Of a stretch of DNA of 64,000 bases, positions 53,945 through 62,707 are shown piece after piece. The notes below the pieces were generated by a model, which saw only the letters and a program-made list of their open reading frames with translations, was not told the origin of the DNA and searched no databases. How positions within the stretch are numbered: the first letter of the stretch is position 1; each line of letters starts with the position of its first letter. Source of the DNA: Methylotenera_A sp046594915 (GTDB lineage: Bacteria > Pseudomonadota > Gammaproteobacteria > Burkholderiales > Methylophilaceae); NCBI GenBank assembly GCA_046594915.1, contig JBKJRC010000006.1, positions 124,001 through 188,000 on the forward strand, in the 5' to 3' direction. The position numbers and the translations under genes are program-made.

Positions 53945-55366
53945 ATGTTAGGAAAATCGGTGGCTGGAAAAACACTATACGATAAATTGTGGGAAACCCA
54001 CTTAGTGCGTGAAGATGCGGATGGCACTTGCCTCATTTATATCGATCGCCACTTAGTGCATGAAGTGACCAGCCCGCAAGCGTTTGAAGGCTTGCGTATC
54101 GCTGGCCGTAAGCCATGGCGCAACAGTAGTATTGTGGCTAATCCTGACCACAATACGCCGACTAAAGACTGGGATAAAGGCATTGAAGACCCTATTTCTA
54201 GGTTGCAAGTCGAAACCTTGGATAACAATATTAAAGACTTCGGTGCTTTAGTCTATTTTCCGTTTAAGCATGCAAATCAAGGCATTATTCATGTGATTGG
54301 ACCGGAGCAAGGTACCACTTTGCCTGGCATGACTGTGGTGTGTGGTGATAGCCACACTTCGACACATGGCGCATTTGGTGCGTTGGCACATGGTATTGGC
54401 ACCTCAGAAGTCGAGCACGTGTTGGCGACGCAAACCTTAATCGCCAAAAAATCCAAACGTATGTTGGTGGATGTGAGCGGCAAATTGGGCGCAGGTGTTA
54501 CCGCAAAAGATGTGGCATTAGCAATCATCGGTAAAATTGGTACCGCAGGTGGCAACGGCTACGCCATTGAGTTTGGCGGTGAAGTGATTCGTGCGCTTTC
54601 AATGGAGGGCCGCATGACAATTTGTAATATGGCGATTGAAGCGGGCGCGCGCGCAGGCATTATTGCACCGGATGATAAAACGGCTGCCTACTTAAAAGGT
54701 CGTTTGCACGCGCCGAAAGCTGCAGATTGGGATAACGCAGTCGCTTATTGGAGCACGCTACAAACCGATGCCGACGCGCAATTTGATACGGTAGTGACAT
54801 TGAACGGCGCAGACATTGAACCGCAAGTCACTTGGGGCACCTCGCCCGAGCAAGTATTACCCATTGGTGGGCGCGTGCCAGACCCAGCCAAGGAAATGGA
54901 TGCTACCAAGCGTACCAGTATTGAAAATGCGTTGAAATACATGGGTTTGAGCGCCAATACGCCGTTAGAAGACATTAAATTAGACAAGATTTTTATTGGC
55001 TCTTGCACCAATTCGCGCATTGAAGATTTACGTGCTGCTGCGGTGGTGGCTAAAGGTAAAAAAGTTGCCAATACTATCGCGCTAGCACTGGTAGTACCGG
55101 GCTCTGGCATGGTAAAACGCCAAGCGGAAGAAGAAGGGCTCGATAAGATTTTTATTGAAGCCGGTTTTGAATGGCGTGAGCCAGGTTGCAGCATGTGTTT
55201 GGCGATGAACGCGGACCGATTAAGCCCTGGTGAGCGTTGCGCATCGACTAGCAACCGCAATTTTGAAGGTCGCCAAGGCCAAGGTGGGCGAACGCATCTC
55301 GTCAGCCCAGCCATGGCGGTTGCCGCGGCCATTGCAGGCCATTTTGTGGATGTGCGAACTATTTAA
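53945..55366 (+). CDS. leuC: 3-isopropylmalate dehydratase, large subunit
   Basis: 473 residues of the aconitase family. The 4Fe-4S cysteines are C354 (IGSCTNSRIEDL), C415 and C418 (CSMC). It isomerises isopropylmalate and also citramalate, with LeuD. A strong GAAGGAG ribosome site is present, 22 bases after cimA. leuD follows after 63 bases. Confidence 0.97.
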   Translation: MLGKSVAGKTLYDKLWETHLVREDADGTCLIYIDRHLVHEVTSPQAFEGLRIAGRKPWRNSSIVANPDHNTPTKDWDKGIEDPISRLQVETLDNNIKDFGALVYFPFKHANQGIIHVIGPEQGTTLPGMTVVCGDSHTSTHGAFGALAHGIGTSEVEHVLATQTLIAKKSKRMLVDVSGKLGAGVTAKDVALAIIGKIGTAGGNGYAIEFGGEVIRALSMEGRMTICNMAIEAGARAGIIAPDDKTAAYLKGRLHAPKAADWDNAVAYWSTLQTDADAQFDTVVTLNGADIEPQVTWGTSPEQVLPIGGRVPDPAKEMDATKRTSIENALKYMGLSANTPLEDIKLDKIFIGSCTNSRIEDLRAAAVVAKGKKVANTIALALVVPGSGMVKRQAEEEGLDKIFIEAGFEWREPGCSMCLAMNADRLSPGERCASTSNRNFEGRQGQGGRTHLVSPAMAVAAAIAGHFVDVRTI

Positions 55367-55429
55367 TTTAGGGCGTTAAATCTAGTAGAACTAAAAGAAA
55401 ATTCAGGAAAGTTATTTTAGGAAAGCACC

Positions 55430-56068
55430 ATGAAAGCATTTACCCAATTAGACGGTTTGGCTTGCCCGATAGACCGCGCTAATATTGACACAGACGCGAT
55501 TATCCCAAAACAGTTTTTAAAATCGATTAAGCGCTCTGGTTTTGGGCCATATTTATTTGATGAATGGCGTTATACCGACCACGGCGAACCTGGCATGGAT
55601 TGCAGCACGCGTCCACTCAATAAGGATTTTGTGCTGAATCAGCCACGCTACCAAGGTGCGCAAATTATGCTGGCACGCGAAAATTTTGGTTGTGGATCAA
55701 GCCGTGAACACGCACCATGGGCGATTGAAGATTATGGCTTTCGTGTGATTATTGCGCCTAGCTATGCCGATATTTTCTTTGGTAATTGCTACAAAAACGG
55801 CATGTTGCCGATTGTGGCGGATGAAGCGATGGTAGATAGATTGTTTAAAGAATGTGAAGCCAATGTTGGTTATCGCTTGAATGTCGATTTGGCTTCACAA
55901 ACCGTCACGTTGCCATCTGGCGAATCTTTTGGTTTTGAAATCAATGCAACATCCAAGCACAATTTACTTAATGGCTTAGATGAAATTGGCCTAACCTTGT
56001 TGCATGCAGATGAGATTACAGTATTTGAAGAAAAACATAAAAAAAGCCAGCCATGGTTGTTCGCATAA
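55430..56068 (+). CDS. leuD: 3-isopropylmalate dehydratase, small subunit
   Basis: 212 residues, the swivel domain of the isomerase. IDTDAIIPKQFLK and RENFGCGSSREHAPWAIEDY are typical. It pairs with LeuC and completes the active site. An AGGAAAG ribosome site precedes the ATG. Confidence 0.97.
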   Translation: MKAFTQLDGLACPIDRANIDTDAIIPKQFLKSIKRSGFGPYLFDEWRYTDHGEPGMDCSTRPLNKDFVLNQPRYQGAQIMLARENFGCGSSREHAPWAIEDYGFRVIIAPSYADIFFGNCYKNGMLPIVADEAMVDRLFKECEANVGYRLNVDLASQTVTLPSGESFGFEINATSKHNLLNGLDEIGLTLLHADEITVFEEKHKKSQPWLFA

Positions 56069-56110
56069 GCTTTTTTGCATAGTTAACACCTAAAATATAA
56101 GGAAAATTGA

Positions 56111-57190
56111 ATGAAAATTGCAGTACTTGCCGGTGATGGCATTGGCCCAGAAATTGTTGTACAAGCCTTGCGTGTGTTAGAGGTATTAAAGGCGGAAGGT
56201 ATGCCGCTGGAGTTTGTGCACGCACCATTAGGTGGCCAAGCTTACGACCAATACGGTCATCCTTACCCAGAGTTCACGCAAAAAATCTGTCGCGATGCAG
56301 ATGCCGTGTTATTAGGCGCCGTTGGTGGACCGCAATACGATAATTTAGATCGTCCATTGCGACCTGAAAGAGGGTTATTAGCGATTCGTAAAGATTTAGG
56401 TTTGTTTGCTAATTTGCGCCCAGCCGTGTTGTACCCAGAGTTAGCCAATGCGTCCACACTCAAGCCAGAAGTGGTATCTGGCTTAGATATCATGATTGTA
56501 CGTGAGCTGACGGGCGATGTATATTTTGGCCAGCCGCGTGGCATGCGCACCAATGAAAATGGCGAGCGTGAAGGTTTTAATACCATGGTGTATGCGGAAT
56601 CTGAAGTACGCAGAATCGCTCACGTAGCGTTTGATATTGCCATGAAACGACGTAAACCTGGTCAAAAAGGCAAATTATGCTCAGTCGATAAAGCCAACGT
56701 GCTGGAAACCACTGAGTTTTGGAAAGAAATCGTCATTGACGTGGCTAAGGAGTATCCAGAAGTGGAGCTGAGCCATATGTATGTGGATAATGCTGCTATG
56801 CAATTGATTCGTAACCCCAAACAATTTGATGTGATGGTGACAGGCAACATTTTTGGCGATATCCTCTCTGACGAAGCATCAATGCTTACCGGCTCGATTG
56901 GTATGTTAGCTTCGGCCTCGTTGAATGAAACCAAAAAAGGTTTATATGAGCCTTCACATGGCTCTGCGCCCGATATTGCAGGTAAGAATTTGGCCAATCC
57001 CATTGCCACCGTGCTTTCTACCGCCATGATGTTGCGCTATACATTTGATAACGAAGTGGCAGCAGCACGTATTGAAAATGCGGTGAAAAAAGTACTGGCA
57101 GCAGGTTATCGCACGGGTGATATTTTTGAAGCGGGTACTAAAAAAGTATCATGCAGCGAAATGGGCGACCAAATTGTCGCTGCAATGTAA
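56111..57190 (+). CDS. leuB: 3-isopropylmalate dehydrogenase
   Basis: 359 residues. GDGIGPEIV at the start, the REL(T)GDVYFG loop in VRELTGDVYFGQPR, and MFEPVHGSAPDIAG-type ending seen here as LYEPSHGSAPDIAGK identify LeuB. It oxidatively decarboxylates isopropylmalate using NAD+ and can do so with methylmalate in the citramalate route. It starts 42 bases after leuD. Confidence 0.97.
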   Translation: MKIAVLAGDGIGPEIVVQALRVLEVLKAEGMPLEFVHAPLGGQAYDQYGHPYPEFTQKICRDADAVLLGAVGGPQYDNLDRPLRPERGLLAIRKDLGLFANLRPAVLYPELANASTLKPEVVSGLDIMIVRELTGDVYFGQPRGMRTNENGEREGFNTMVYAESEVRRIAHVAFDIAMKRRKPGQKGKLCSVDKANVLETTEFWKEIVIDVAKEYPEVELSHMYVDNAAMQLIRNPKQFDVMVTGNIFGDILSDEASMLTGSIGMLASASLNETKKGLYEPSHGSAPDIAGKNLANPIATVLSTAMMLRYTFDNEVAAARIENAVKKVLAAGYRTGDIFEAGTKKVSCSEMGDQIVAAM

Positions 57191-57213
57191 TTATTAAATA
57201 TTAAGGATTAAAT

Positions 57214-57525
57214 ATGGCACAGTTTGATAATGTAAGCGTAAAAAAGAAAGCAAACGTGTATTTTGACGGTAAATGCATCAGCCATACCGTGCTGCTGCCA
57301 AATGGTACGCGTAGCACCATTGGCGTGATTTTTCCAAGCAATTTAACCTTTAACACGCAAGCACCAGAACTAATGGAAATTAATTTGGGTAGCTGCAAAG
57401 TGCGTTTGCAAGGTGAATCCGATTGGAAAAACTATGGCGCAGGTGATAAGTTTACTGTGCCTGCAAATTCGTCGTTTGAAATCGAAACGCTGGAAATGCT
57501 GGATTACGTTTGCCACTTCGAATAA
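57214..57525 (+). CDS. ppnP: Pyrimidine/purine nucleoside phosphorylase
   Basis: 103 residues forming a single cupin-like beta domain (VYFDGKCISHTVLLPNGTRS, then GVIFPSNLTFNTQAPELMEI), matching the PpnP/YaiE (formerly DUF1255) family, which phosphorolyses several nucleosides to the base and ribose 1-phosphate. It begins 23 bases after leuB with an AAGGA ribosome site, so it is probably cotranscribed, although it has no link to branched-chain amino acid synthesis. Confidence 0.85.
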   Translation: MAQFDNVSVKKKANVYFDGKCISHTVLLPNGTRSTIGVIFPSNLTFNTQAPELMEINLGSCKVRLQGESDWKNYGAGDKFTVPANSSFEIETLEMLDYVCHFE

Positions 57526-57634
57526 TAACTAGGTGTAATCTTTTACGCGCTTTGTAAGCCGCATGCATGTTGGTTTGCAACGCATTAATTTTTATTGCTT
57601 TTTTAGTGTTAAGTACAAGTGTAAGGAAATCAAT

Positions 57635-58129
57635 ATGCCAAGTTTTGATATTAGTTCTGAAGTAGACATGGTAGCGCTTAAAAATGCCATTGATACGGCG
57701 GGCAAGCAAATCACCAATCGTTACGATTTTAAAGGCACTTCGGCCAAGGTGGAGCTAAACGAAAAAGACAACATGATTACGCTGTTTGGGGATAACGATT
57801 TTCAGCTGGATCAAATTAAAGATATTTTGCTGCCAGGCATGGAAAAAAAAGAGCCAGATTCGACCAAGCGCCTAGAGCATAAAGATGTGCAAAAAATTGG
57901 TGGCAATAAAGTCAAACAAGAGCTGAAAATCCGCGCGGGTATTGATTCTGATTTGGCCAAACGTATAGCAAAGCTGATTAAAGACAGCGGCATGAAAGTG
58001 CAGGCCAGCATTCAGGGTGATGAAGTGCGCGTTAATGGCGCAAAAAGGGATGTGTTGCAAGAGGCAATTACATTTTGTAAGAAAAATGTGACGGATTTTC
58101 CGCTACAATTTGGTAATTTTAGAGATTAG
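57635..58129 (+). CDS. yajQ: YajQ-family cyclic-di-GMP-binding protein
   Basis: 164 residues. MPSFDISSEVDMVALKNAID, NRYDFKGTSAKVEL and the later GNKVKQELKIRAGIDSDLAK are those of YajQ, whose Xanthomonas member binds cyclic di-GMP and modulates gene expression. I use the ATG at 57635, with a TAAGGA ribosome site; a longer frame upstream has no family match. It is 22 bases before the small lipoprotein gene. Confidence 0.93.
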   Translation: MPSFDISSEVDMVALKNAIDTAGKQITNRYDFKGTSAKVELNEKDNMITLFGDNDFQLDQIKDILLPGMEKKEPDSTKRLEHKDVQKIGGNKVKQELKIRAGIDSDLAKRIAKLIKDSGMKVQASIQGDEVRVNGAKRDVLQEAITFCKKNVTDFPLQFGNFRD

Positions 58130-58150
58130 TTTCAATTTACGGAGTGCATT

Positions 58151-58279
58151 ATGAAAAAGTTGATTACCTTCATGTTGTTGGCTGTAGTGTTGGTCTTGGC
58201 AGGCTGTAATACGTGGCATGGTTTTGGTCAAGACTTGGAAAAAGCAGGCGAAAAAATCCAGAAATCGCCTAATAACTAG
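58151..58279 (+). CDS. Entericidin-like small lipoprotein
   Basis: 42 residues with a lipoprotein signal: MKKLITFMLLAVVLVLAGC, the lipidated cysteine being C19, then NTWHGFGQDLEKAGEKIQ, the phrase of the entericidin EcnA/EcnB family. These tiny outer membrane lipoproteins are stress-induced; EcnB is described as toxic and EcnA as its antidote. Only one copy is seen here, so the antidote idea cannot be applied. An ACGGAGTG ribosome site is 7 bases before the ATG. A short hairpin with T6 follows the gene. Confidence 0.88.
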   Translation: MKKLITFMLLAVVLVLAGCNTWHGFGQDLEKAGEKIQKSPNN

Positions 58280-58287
58280 GTAGGTTC

Positions 58288-58310
58288 TTGGCCAGATTCG
58301 GCCGTTTTTT
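58288..58310 (+). terminator. Weak intrinsic terminator after the entericidin-like gene
   Basis: A 4-base GC stem (GGCC at 58290-58293 and at 58300-58303) with a 6-base loop is followed by GTTTTTT. The stem is short, so termination is probably partial, allowing read-through to asd. Confidence 0.45.
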
Positions 58311-58337
58311 AAATGGGTATCGCTGTAGGGAATTAAT

Positions 58338-59450
58338 ATGTTAAAGGTAGGTTTTGTTGGCTGGCGCGGCATGGTAGGTAGTGTGCTGATGCAGCGCATG
58401 ATGGACGAAAACGACTTTGCTGCGATAGAGCCGCAGTTTTTTACCACTTCGCAAATAGGTGGCGTTGCGCCTAATGTTGGTAAAGATTCGCCAGCCTTAA
58501 AAAACGCCAATGACGTTGCCGAGTTGGCAAAAATGGACATCATTTTGACTTGCCAAGGCGGCGATTACACCAGCGACATTTTCCCACAATTAAGAACTGC
58601 CGGTTGGAAAGGCCATTGGATTGATGCCGCTTCAACTCTGCGTATGGAAAAAGATGCGGTCATTATTCTTGATCCTGTGAATATGCACGTGATTCAAGAG
58701 GCTTATGCCAAAGGTAATAATAATTGGGTTGGTGGTAATTGCACCGTTTCATTGATGTTAATGGCTTTAAATGGTTTATTTAAAGCGGATTTAATTGAGT
58801 GGGCAACTTCCATGACCTATCAAGCTGCATCAGGCGCGGGCGCACAGAATATGCGCGAATTGCTCAAACAAATGGGCGAAGCGCATCGGGTTGCGAATGA
58901 GTTACTGGCAAATCCAGCGTCGGCGATTTTGGATATCGACCGCGAAGTAGCAGGCATTTTACGTGATGAAAAATTCCCCAAAGCGCATTTTGGTGTGCCG
59001 CTTGCTGGCAGTTTGATTCCTTGGATTGATAAAGATTTGGGAAATGGCCAAAGCAAAGAGGAATGGAAAGGCGGCGTTGAGACCAATAAAATTTTGGGTC
59101 GCGAAGCCAATCCGATTCCTATTGACGGTCTTTGCGTGCGCATTGGTGCGATGCGTTGCCATAGCCAGGCGCTGACAATCAAGCTTAAAAAAAACGTGCC
59201 TTTGGATGAAATTAGCCATATGTTGAATGATGCGAATCAGTGGGCAAAAGTGATTCCAAACGAGCGTGAAGCGAGTATGCGTGAGCTGACTCCTACCGCT
59301 GTTACCGGCACTTTAAGTGTACCGGTTGGTCGCTTACGCAAATTGAATATGGGTAACGATTATTTATCGGCATTTACTGTGGGCGACCAATTATTATGGG
59401 GCGCTGCAGAGCCCTTGCGGCGCATGTTACGCCTATTGCTAGAGCGCTAA
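58338..59450 (+). CDS. asd: Aspartate-semialdehyde dehydrogenase
   Basis: 370 residues. The NADP-binding start VGFVGWRGMVGSVLMQRM and the catalytic C135 in GGNCTVSLMLMAL are present, with the histidine-containing IGAMRCHSQALTIKL later. It reduces aspartyl phosphate to the semialdehyde, the branch point to lysine, threonine and methionine. It lies between the leucine genes and fimV, the usual place in betaproteobacteria. Confidence 0.97.
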   Translation: MLKVGFVGWRGMVGSVLMQRMMDENDFAAIEPQFFTTSQIGGVAPNVGKDSPALKNANDVAELAKMDIILTCQGGDYTSDIFPQLRTAGWKGHWIDAASTLRMEKDAVIILDPVNMHVIQEAYAKGNNNWVGGNCTVSLMLMALNGLFKADLIEWATSMTYQAASGAGAQNMRELLKQMGEAHRVANELLANPASAILDIDREVAGILRDEKFPKAHFGVPLAGSLIPWIDKDLGNGQSKEEWKGGVETNKILGREANPIPIDGLCVRIGAMRCHSQALTIKLKKNVPLDEISHMLNDANQWAKVIPNEREASMRELTPTAVTGTLSVPVGRLRKLNMGNDYLSAFTVGDQLLWGAAEPLRRMLRLLLER

Positions 59451-59519
59451 ACCAACCCAAATGGTAGTGGTATTGATTAAAATCCAACAATACACGCTTA
59501 CCGCCACATAGCTGGCTAA

Positions 59520-59525
59520 TATAAT
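59520..59525 (+). promoter_or_regulatory. Candidate -10 box upstream of fimV
   Basis: TATAAT lies 79 bases before the GTG start of fimV. No good -35 is visible at 16-18 bases, so the promoter is tentative. Confidence 0.35.
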
Positions 59526-59604
59526 GTGCATTATGAGCTTGCAACTCTAACTGATTGATGTTATTTTCCTTATTGCATATTTAGGTAAATTTAAGGGTGG
59601 AATA

Positions 59605-62559
59605 GTGCACAACTCAAAATTAAAGAAAATAACAGTTGCATTATGCATGGCGTTATTGCCGGTGGCTGTTTTTTCAGCTGGGCTTGGTAAGCTAAATGTA
59701 AGTTCTGGATTAGGTGAACCGTTAAGAGCCGATATTGAGTTATTGTCCGTTACTCCTGAAGAATTAAACAGTATTTTTGCCGCTATTGCTTCTGAAGAAG
59801 CCTATGCAATTCAAGGCATTGAGCGCCCAGCTTCACACAATAGTATTAAAGTTGAGGTGGCAAAAAACGCCAGTGGCACACCCATATTAAAGCTTAAATC
59901 CACACAGCCAATCAGCGAGCCATTTTTAGATATGCTCATTCAAGTGGATTGGGCATCAGGTCGATTATTAAGAGAATATACCGTTTTATTAGATCCGCCA
60001 GGCTACACAGGTGAATCAGAAGTTAACACTCAAAATACCCCAGTTTTACCAGGCCAAACAGCGCAATTACCTGCTCCACGCTCCACGAATGCAGCGCCTG
60101 ATAAACAAGCGCCAAGCGCATCGACCGAGAATAAAAAAGCAAATCGTAATAACGCAACCAAACAAGCAAAAGCCATTCAACCCGCCGTTTCAGATAGTTC
60201 TACAGATTTAACCGGTAGCGAATATGTAACGCAACGCGGTGATTCGCTGGCTAAAATTGCACAAAACTTAAAGCCAGAAGGCGTTAGTCTTGATCAGATG
60301 CTGGTCGGTTTATACCAAGCCAATCCAAGTGCTTTTGATGGCAAAAACATGAACCGTTTAAAAGTGGGCAAAATTATTCGTCCGCCCACAGATGAAGTGT
60401 TAGCCGCTTTATCACGCCAGCAAGCATCAAAAGAAGTAAAAGTACAATCGGCAAACTGGAACACTTATCGCAACAAACTGGCGGGAATTGTGGCAGATTC
60501 CACCCCAATCGAATCTGAACCCAGCGCACAATCTGCTAATGGAAAAATTAAGAGTGCGGCGGAAGATCAATCAGCACCTCCTGCCGCTGGCCCCAAAGAC
60601 GTGGTTAAGTTATCAGCAGGCGAATCTGCCTCAACAAAAAAAGAAGCTAAGGATGTACAAAGTTTACAAGCCAATATTGCCGCGTTACAAGAGGAATCGA
60701 CAGCACGCGAAAAAAGTGTGAAAGAGGCGCAAGATAAAACAGTTGCCTTAGAGAAGCAAATTGAGGACATGCAACGATTGTTGATCTTAAAAAACGGTGC
60801 AATGTCTGATATGCAAAAACAGGCTGAAATGCAAGCTTCAGGATTAGCTAGCCAGTCAGCACAAGCACAATCTGAGTTACCAGCAGTTTCTAACGAAACA
60901 GCTTCACCAGCGGACGCTACATCAGCAGAGCCTGCACAAAACGAGCAACAAGCCCCTGTAGTTCAATCTGCACCTGAGCAAAAACCAAGTCCCGCGCCTG
61001 TGGTTGTCACTGAACCCGCAGCTGCACCAGGTATGCTGGACAACCTTGATTTGCCTCTATTAGGTGCTGGTGCTGGCTTGTTGGCACTTTTAGCTGGCGG
61101 CTGGTTTTATCTGCGCAATAAACGCAAACGTAATCTGGCAGATTTTGAGCAAGGCATCATGACTTCTGGCGGTTTAAAAGCCAATACTGTATTTGGAAAT
61201 ACGTCAGGTTCTAGCGTAGATACTGGCGATACGTCGTTTTTAACAGATTTCTCGCAAAGCGCGAATGGCGGCATGATTGACACCAATGATGTTGATCCGA
61301 TTGCCGAAGCCGAAGTGTATATGGCTTATGGACGCGATGCGCAAGCCGAAGAGATTTTAAAGGATGCGATTTCAAAAGAACCCAAACGCTATGAACTGCA
61401 TTTAAAATTACTGGAAATGTACGCTGCCAGCAAAAATGTGTCTGCGTTTGAAACGATTGCTGGTGAGCTGTATACAACATTGGGGGCAGAAGATTCTACC
61501 TGGATTAAAGTGGCAGAAATCGGCCATAAACTTGAGCCAAGTAATCCGCTATATATAGCCAGCCCAGTACATTCAGTTTCGACAGAAAAACTGGAAGCAA
61601 ACGACTTCTCGGATTCCCCCATCGCCAATGAAACCGATTTAGATTTTTCTTTTGATAACAATTCAATGGCACAAAACCTTGCCTCATCTAGCAGTGAAAA
61701 AGACGCATTTGATTTAGACCTGGATGCGTTAAATGCCAATACTGATAGTCAATTTGAGCAATTTAAGCTAAACAATGATAGTTTAGATGAAGCGAATTTT
61801 TCAACTAATCCTACGGTTAACTTTGAACAAATCCAACAGAATAATGTGGAACATGAACAGGTTTTTGCAACTGAAGATTCGGCTGAAAAAACCTTAAGTA
61901 CGGAGCAGTTAAGTGCTGAGCAAAAGTTAGGTGCGGGGCAAAATTTAGGCGCTGAGGAAAGCAACGATGGCCTCGATTTTGACTTTGGCGAATTAACCGC
62001 CAACGCAGACCAAGCCAAGCTGCAAGATGAAGCAAGTTTTGGTCATACCATGCCTGGGTTAAATTTTTCAGCTTATAACATGCCACAATCTGCGCCAGAG
62101 TTAACCATGGATTTTACCGAGTTAAAAGCGGATGAACCAGTAACTTTTGCAGTGGATACAGCGTTTGCTCAATCATCAGAAACGGCAAATACTTTTGAAT
62201 TGCCTGCCTTAGATGAGCCCGTTATTGCTGCTGACGCGCTAAGTGATGCAACAGAATTTAATTTTGATTTAAGCACTATTTCACCAGAAGCATCTAGTTA
62301 TGTTGATGATGTTCCGCCTGTAATTACCTATGATTTGACTTCAATTAGCTTGGAAATGCCAGATGATAATTTCCAGAATGATGCGAAGTCCTTACCAGTA
62401 GACGAGCCTGTTGCCATTGAAACCAAATTGGATTTAGTGGCGGCCTATATGGAAATGGGCGATGCGGAAGGCGCTAAGGAATTGTTGGATGAAGTGCTAA
62501 AAGAAGGCAGCACAAATCAACGTAAACGCGCCGAAGCTTTATTTGCTAAGTTAAGTTAA
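59605..62559 (+). CDS. fimV: FimV-like peptidoglycan-binding pole-organising protein
   Basis: 984 residues from a GTG with a TAAGGGTGG ribosome site. Signal peptide (about 1-25), FimV N-terminal domain (GLGKLNVSSGLGEPLRADIE), LysM (about 205-262, YVTQRGDSLAKIAQNL), a coiled coil (about 345-405), one membrane segment (about 479-501), then a long acidic cytoplasmic region and a C-terminal FimV motif (KLDLVAAYMEMGDAEGAKEL). In Pseudomonas FimV organises the pole for type IV pili. The acidic region contains three short hexapeptide-like repeats: EQLSA, EQKLGA and GQNLGA (residues 767-783). Confidence 0.93.
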   Translation: MHNSKLKKITVALCMALLPVAVFSAGLGKLNVSSGLGEPLRADIELLSVTPEELNSIFAAIASEEAYAIQGIERPASHNSIKVEVAKNASGTPILKLKSTQPISEPFLDMLIQVDWASGRLLREYTVLLDPPGYTGESEVNTQNTPVLPGQTAQLPAPRSTNAAPDKQAPSASTENKKANRNNATKQAKAIQPAVSDSSTDLTGSEYVTQRGDSLAKIAQNLKPEGVSLDQMLVGLYQANPSAFDGKNMNRLKVGKIIRPPTDEVLAALSRQQASKEVKVQSANWNTYRNKLAGIVADSTPIESEPSAQSANGKIKSAAEDQSAPPAAGPKDVVKLSAGESASTKKEAKDVQSLQANIAALQEESTAREKSVKEAQDKTVALEKQIEDMQRLLILKNGAMSDMQKQAEMQASGLASQSAQAQSELPAVSNETASPADATSAEPAQNEQQAPVVQSAPEQKPSPAPVVVTEPAAAPGMLDNLDLPLLGAGAGLLALLAGGWFYLRNKRKRNLADFEQGIMTSGGLKANTVFGNTSGSSVDTGDTSFLTDFSQSANGGMIDTNDVDPIAEAEVYMAYGRDAQAEEILKDAISKEPKRYELHLKLLEMYAASKNVSAFETIAGELYTTLGAEDSTWIKVAEIGHKLEPSNPLYIASPVHSVSTEKLEANDFSDSPIANETDLDFSFDNNSMAQNLASSSSEKDAFDLDLDALNANTDSQFEQFKLNNDSLDEANFSTNPTVNFEQIQQNNVEHEQVFATEDSAEKTLSTEQLSAEQKLGAGQNLGAEESNDGLDFDFGELTANADQAKLQDEASFGHTMPGLNFSAYNMPQSAPELTMDFTELKADEPVTFAVDTAFAQSSETANTFELPALDEPVIAADALSDATEFNFDLSTISPEASSYVDDVPPVITYDLTSISLEMPDDNFQNDAKSLPVDEPVAIETKLDLVAAYMEMGDAEGAKELLDEVLKEGSTNQRKRAEALFAKLS

Positions 62560-62616
62560 TAAGCTTATTGGATATTTTAAGAAGCATCCAATATTTAAGT
62601 TAACACTCAAAATATG

Positions 62617-62657
62617 CCAATAAAAAAGCTGGGTTAATTACCCGGCTTTTTTATTGG
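62617..62657 (+). terminator. Intrinsic terminator after fimV
   Basis: CCAATAAAAAAGCTGGG (62617-62633) pairs with CCCGGCTTTTTTATTGG (62641-62657) with one mismatch and a 7-base loop; T6 lies within the right arm. It is 57 bases beyond the fimV stop. Confidence 0.9.
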
Positions 62658-62707
62658 TCGCGAAATGGTTACAATTGTTGCATGCGTCTAATCATGCCTA
62701 ATTTTAA

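Noticed and set aside
54745..55332. 195-codon minus-strand frame inside leuC
   Set aside because: Antisense to a clear leuC; composition reflects leuC codon use and no protein family is recognisable.
58151..58279. Entericidin toxin-antidote pair
   Set aside because: Only a single small lipoprotein is present; no second frame of this type lies beside it.
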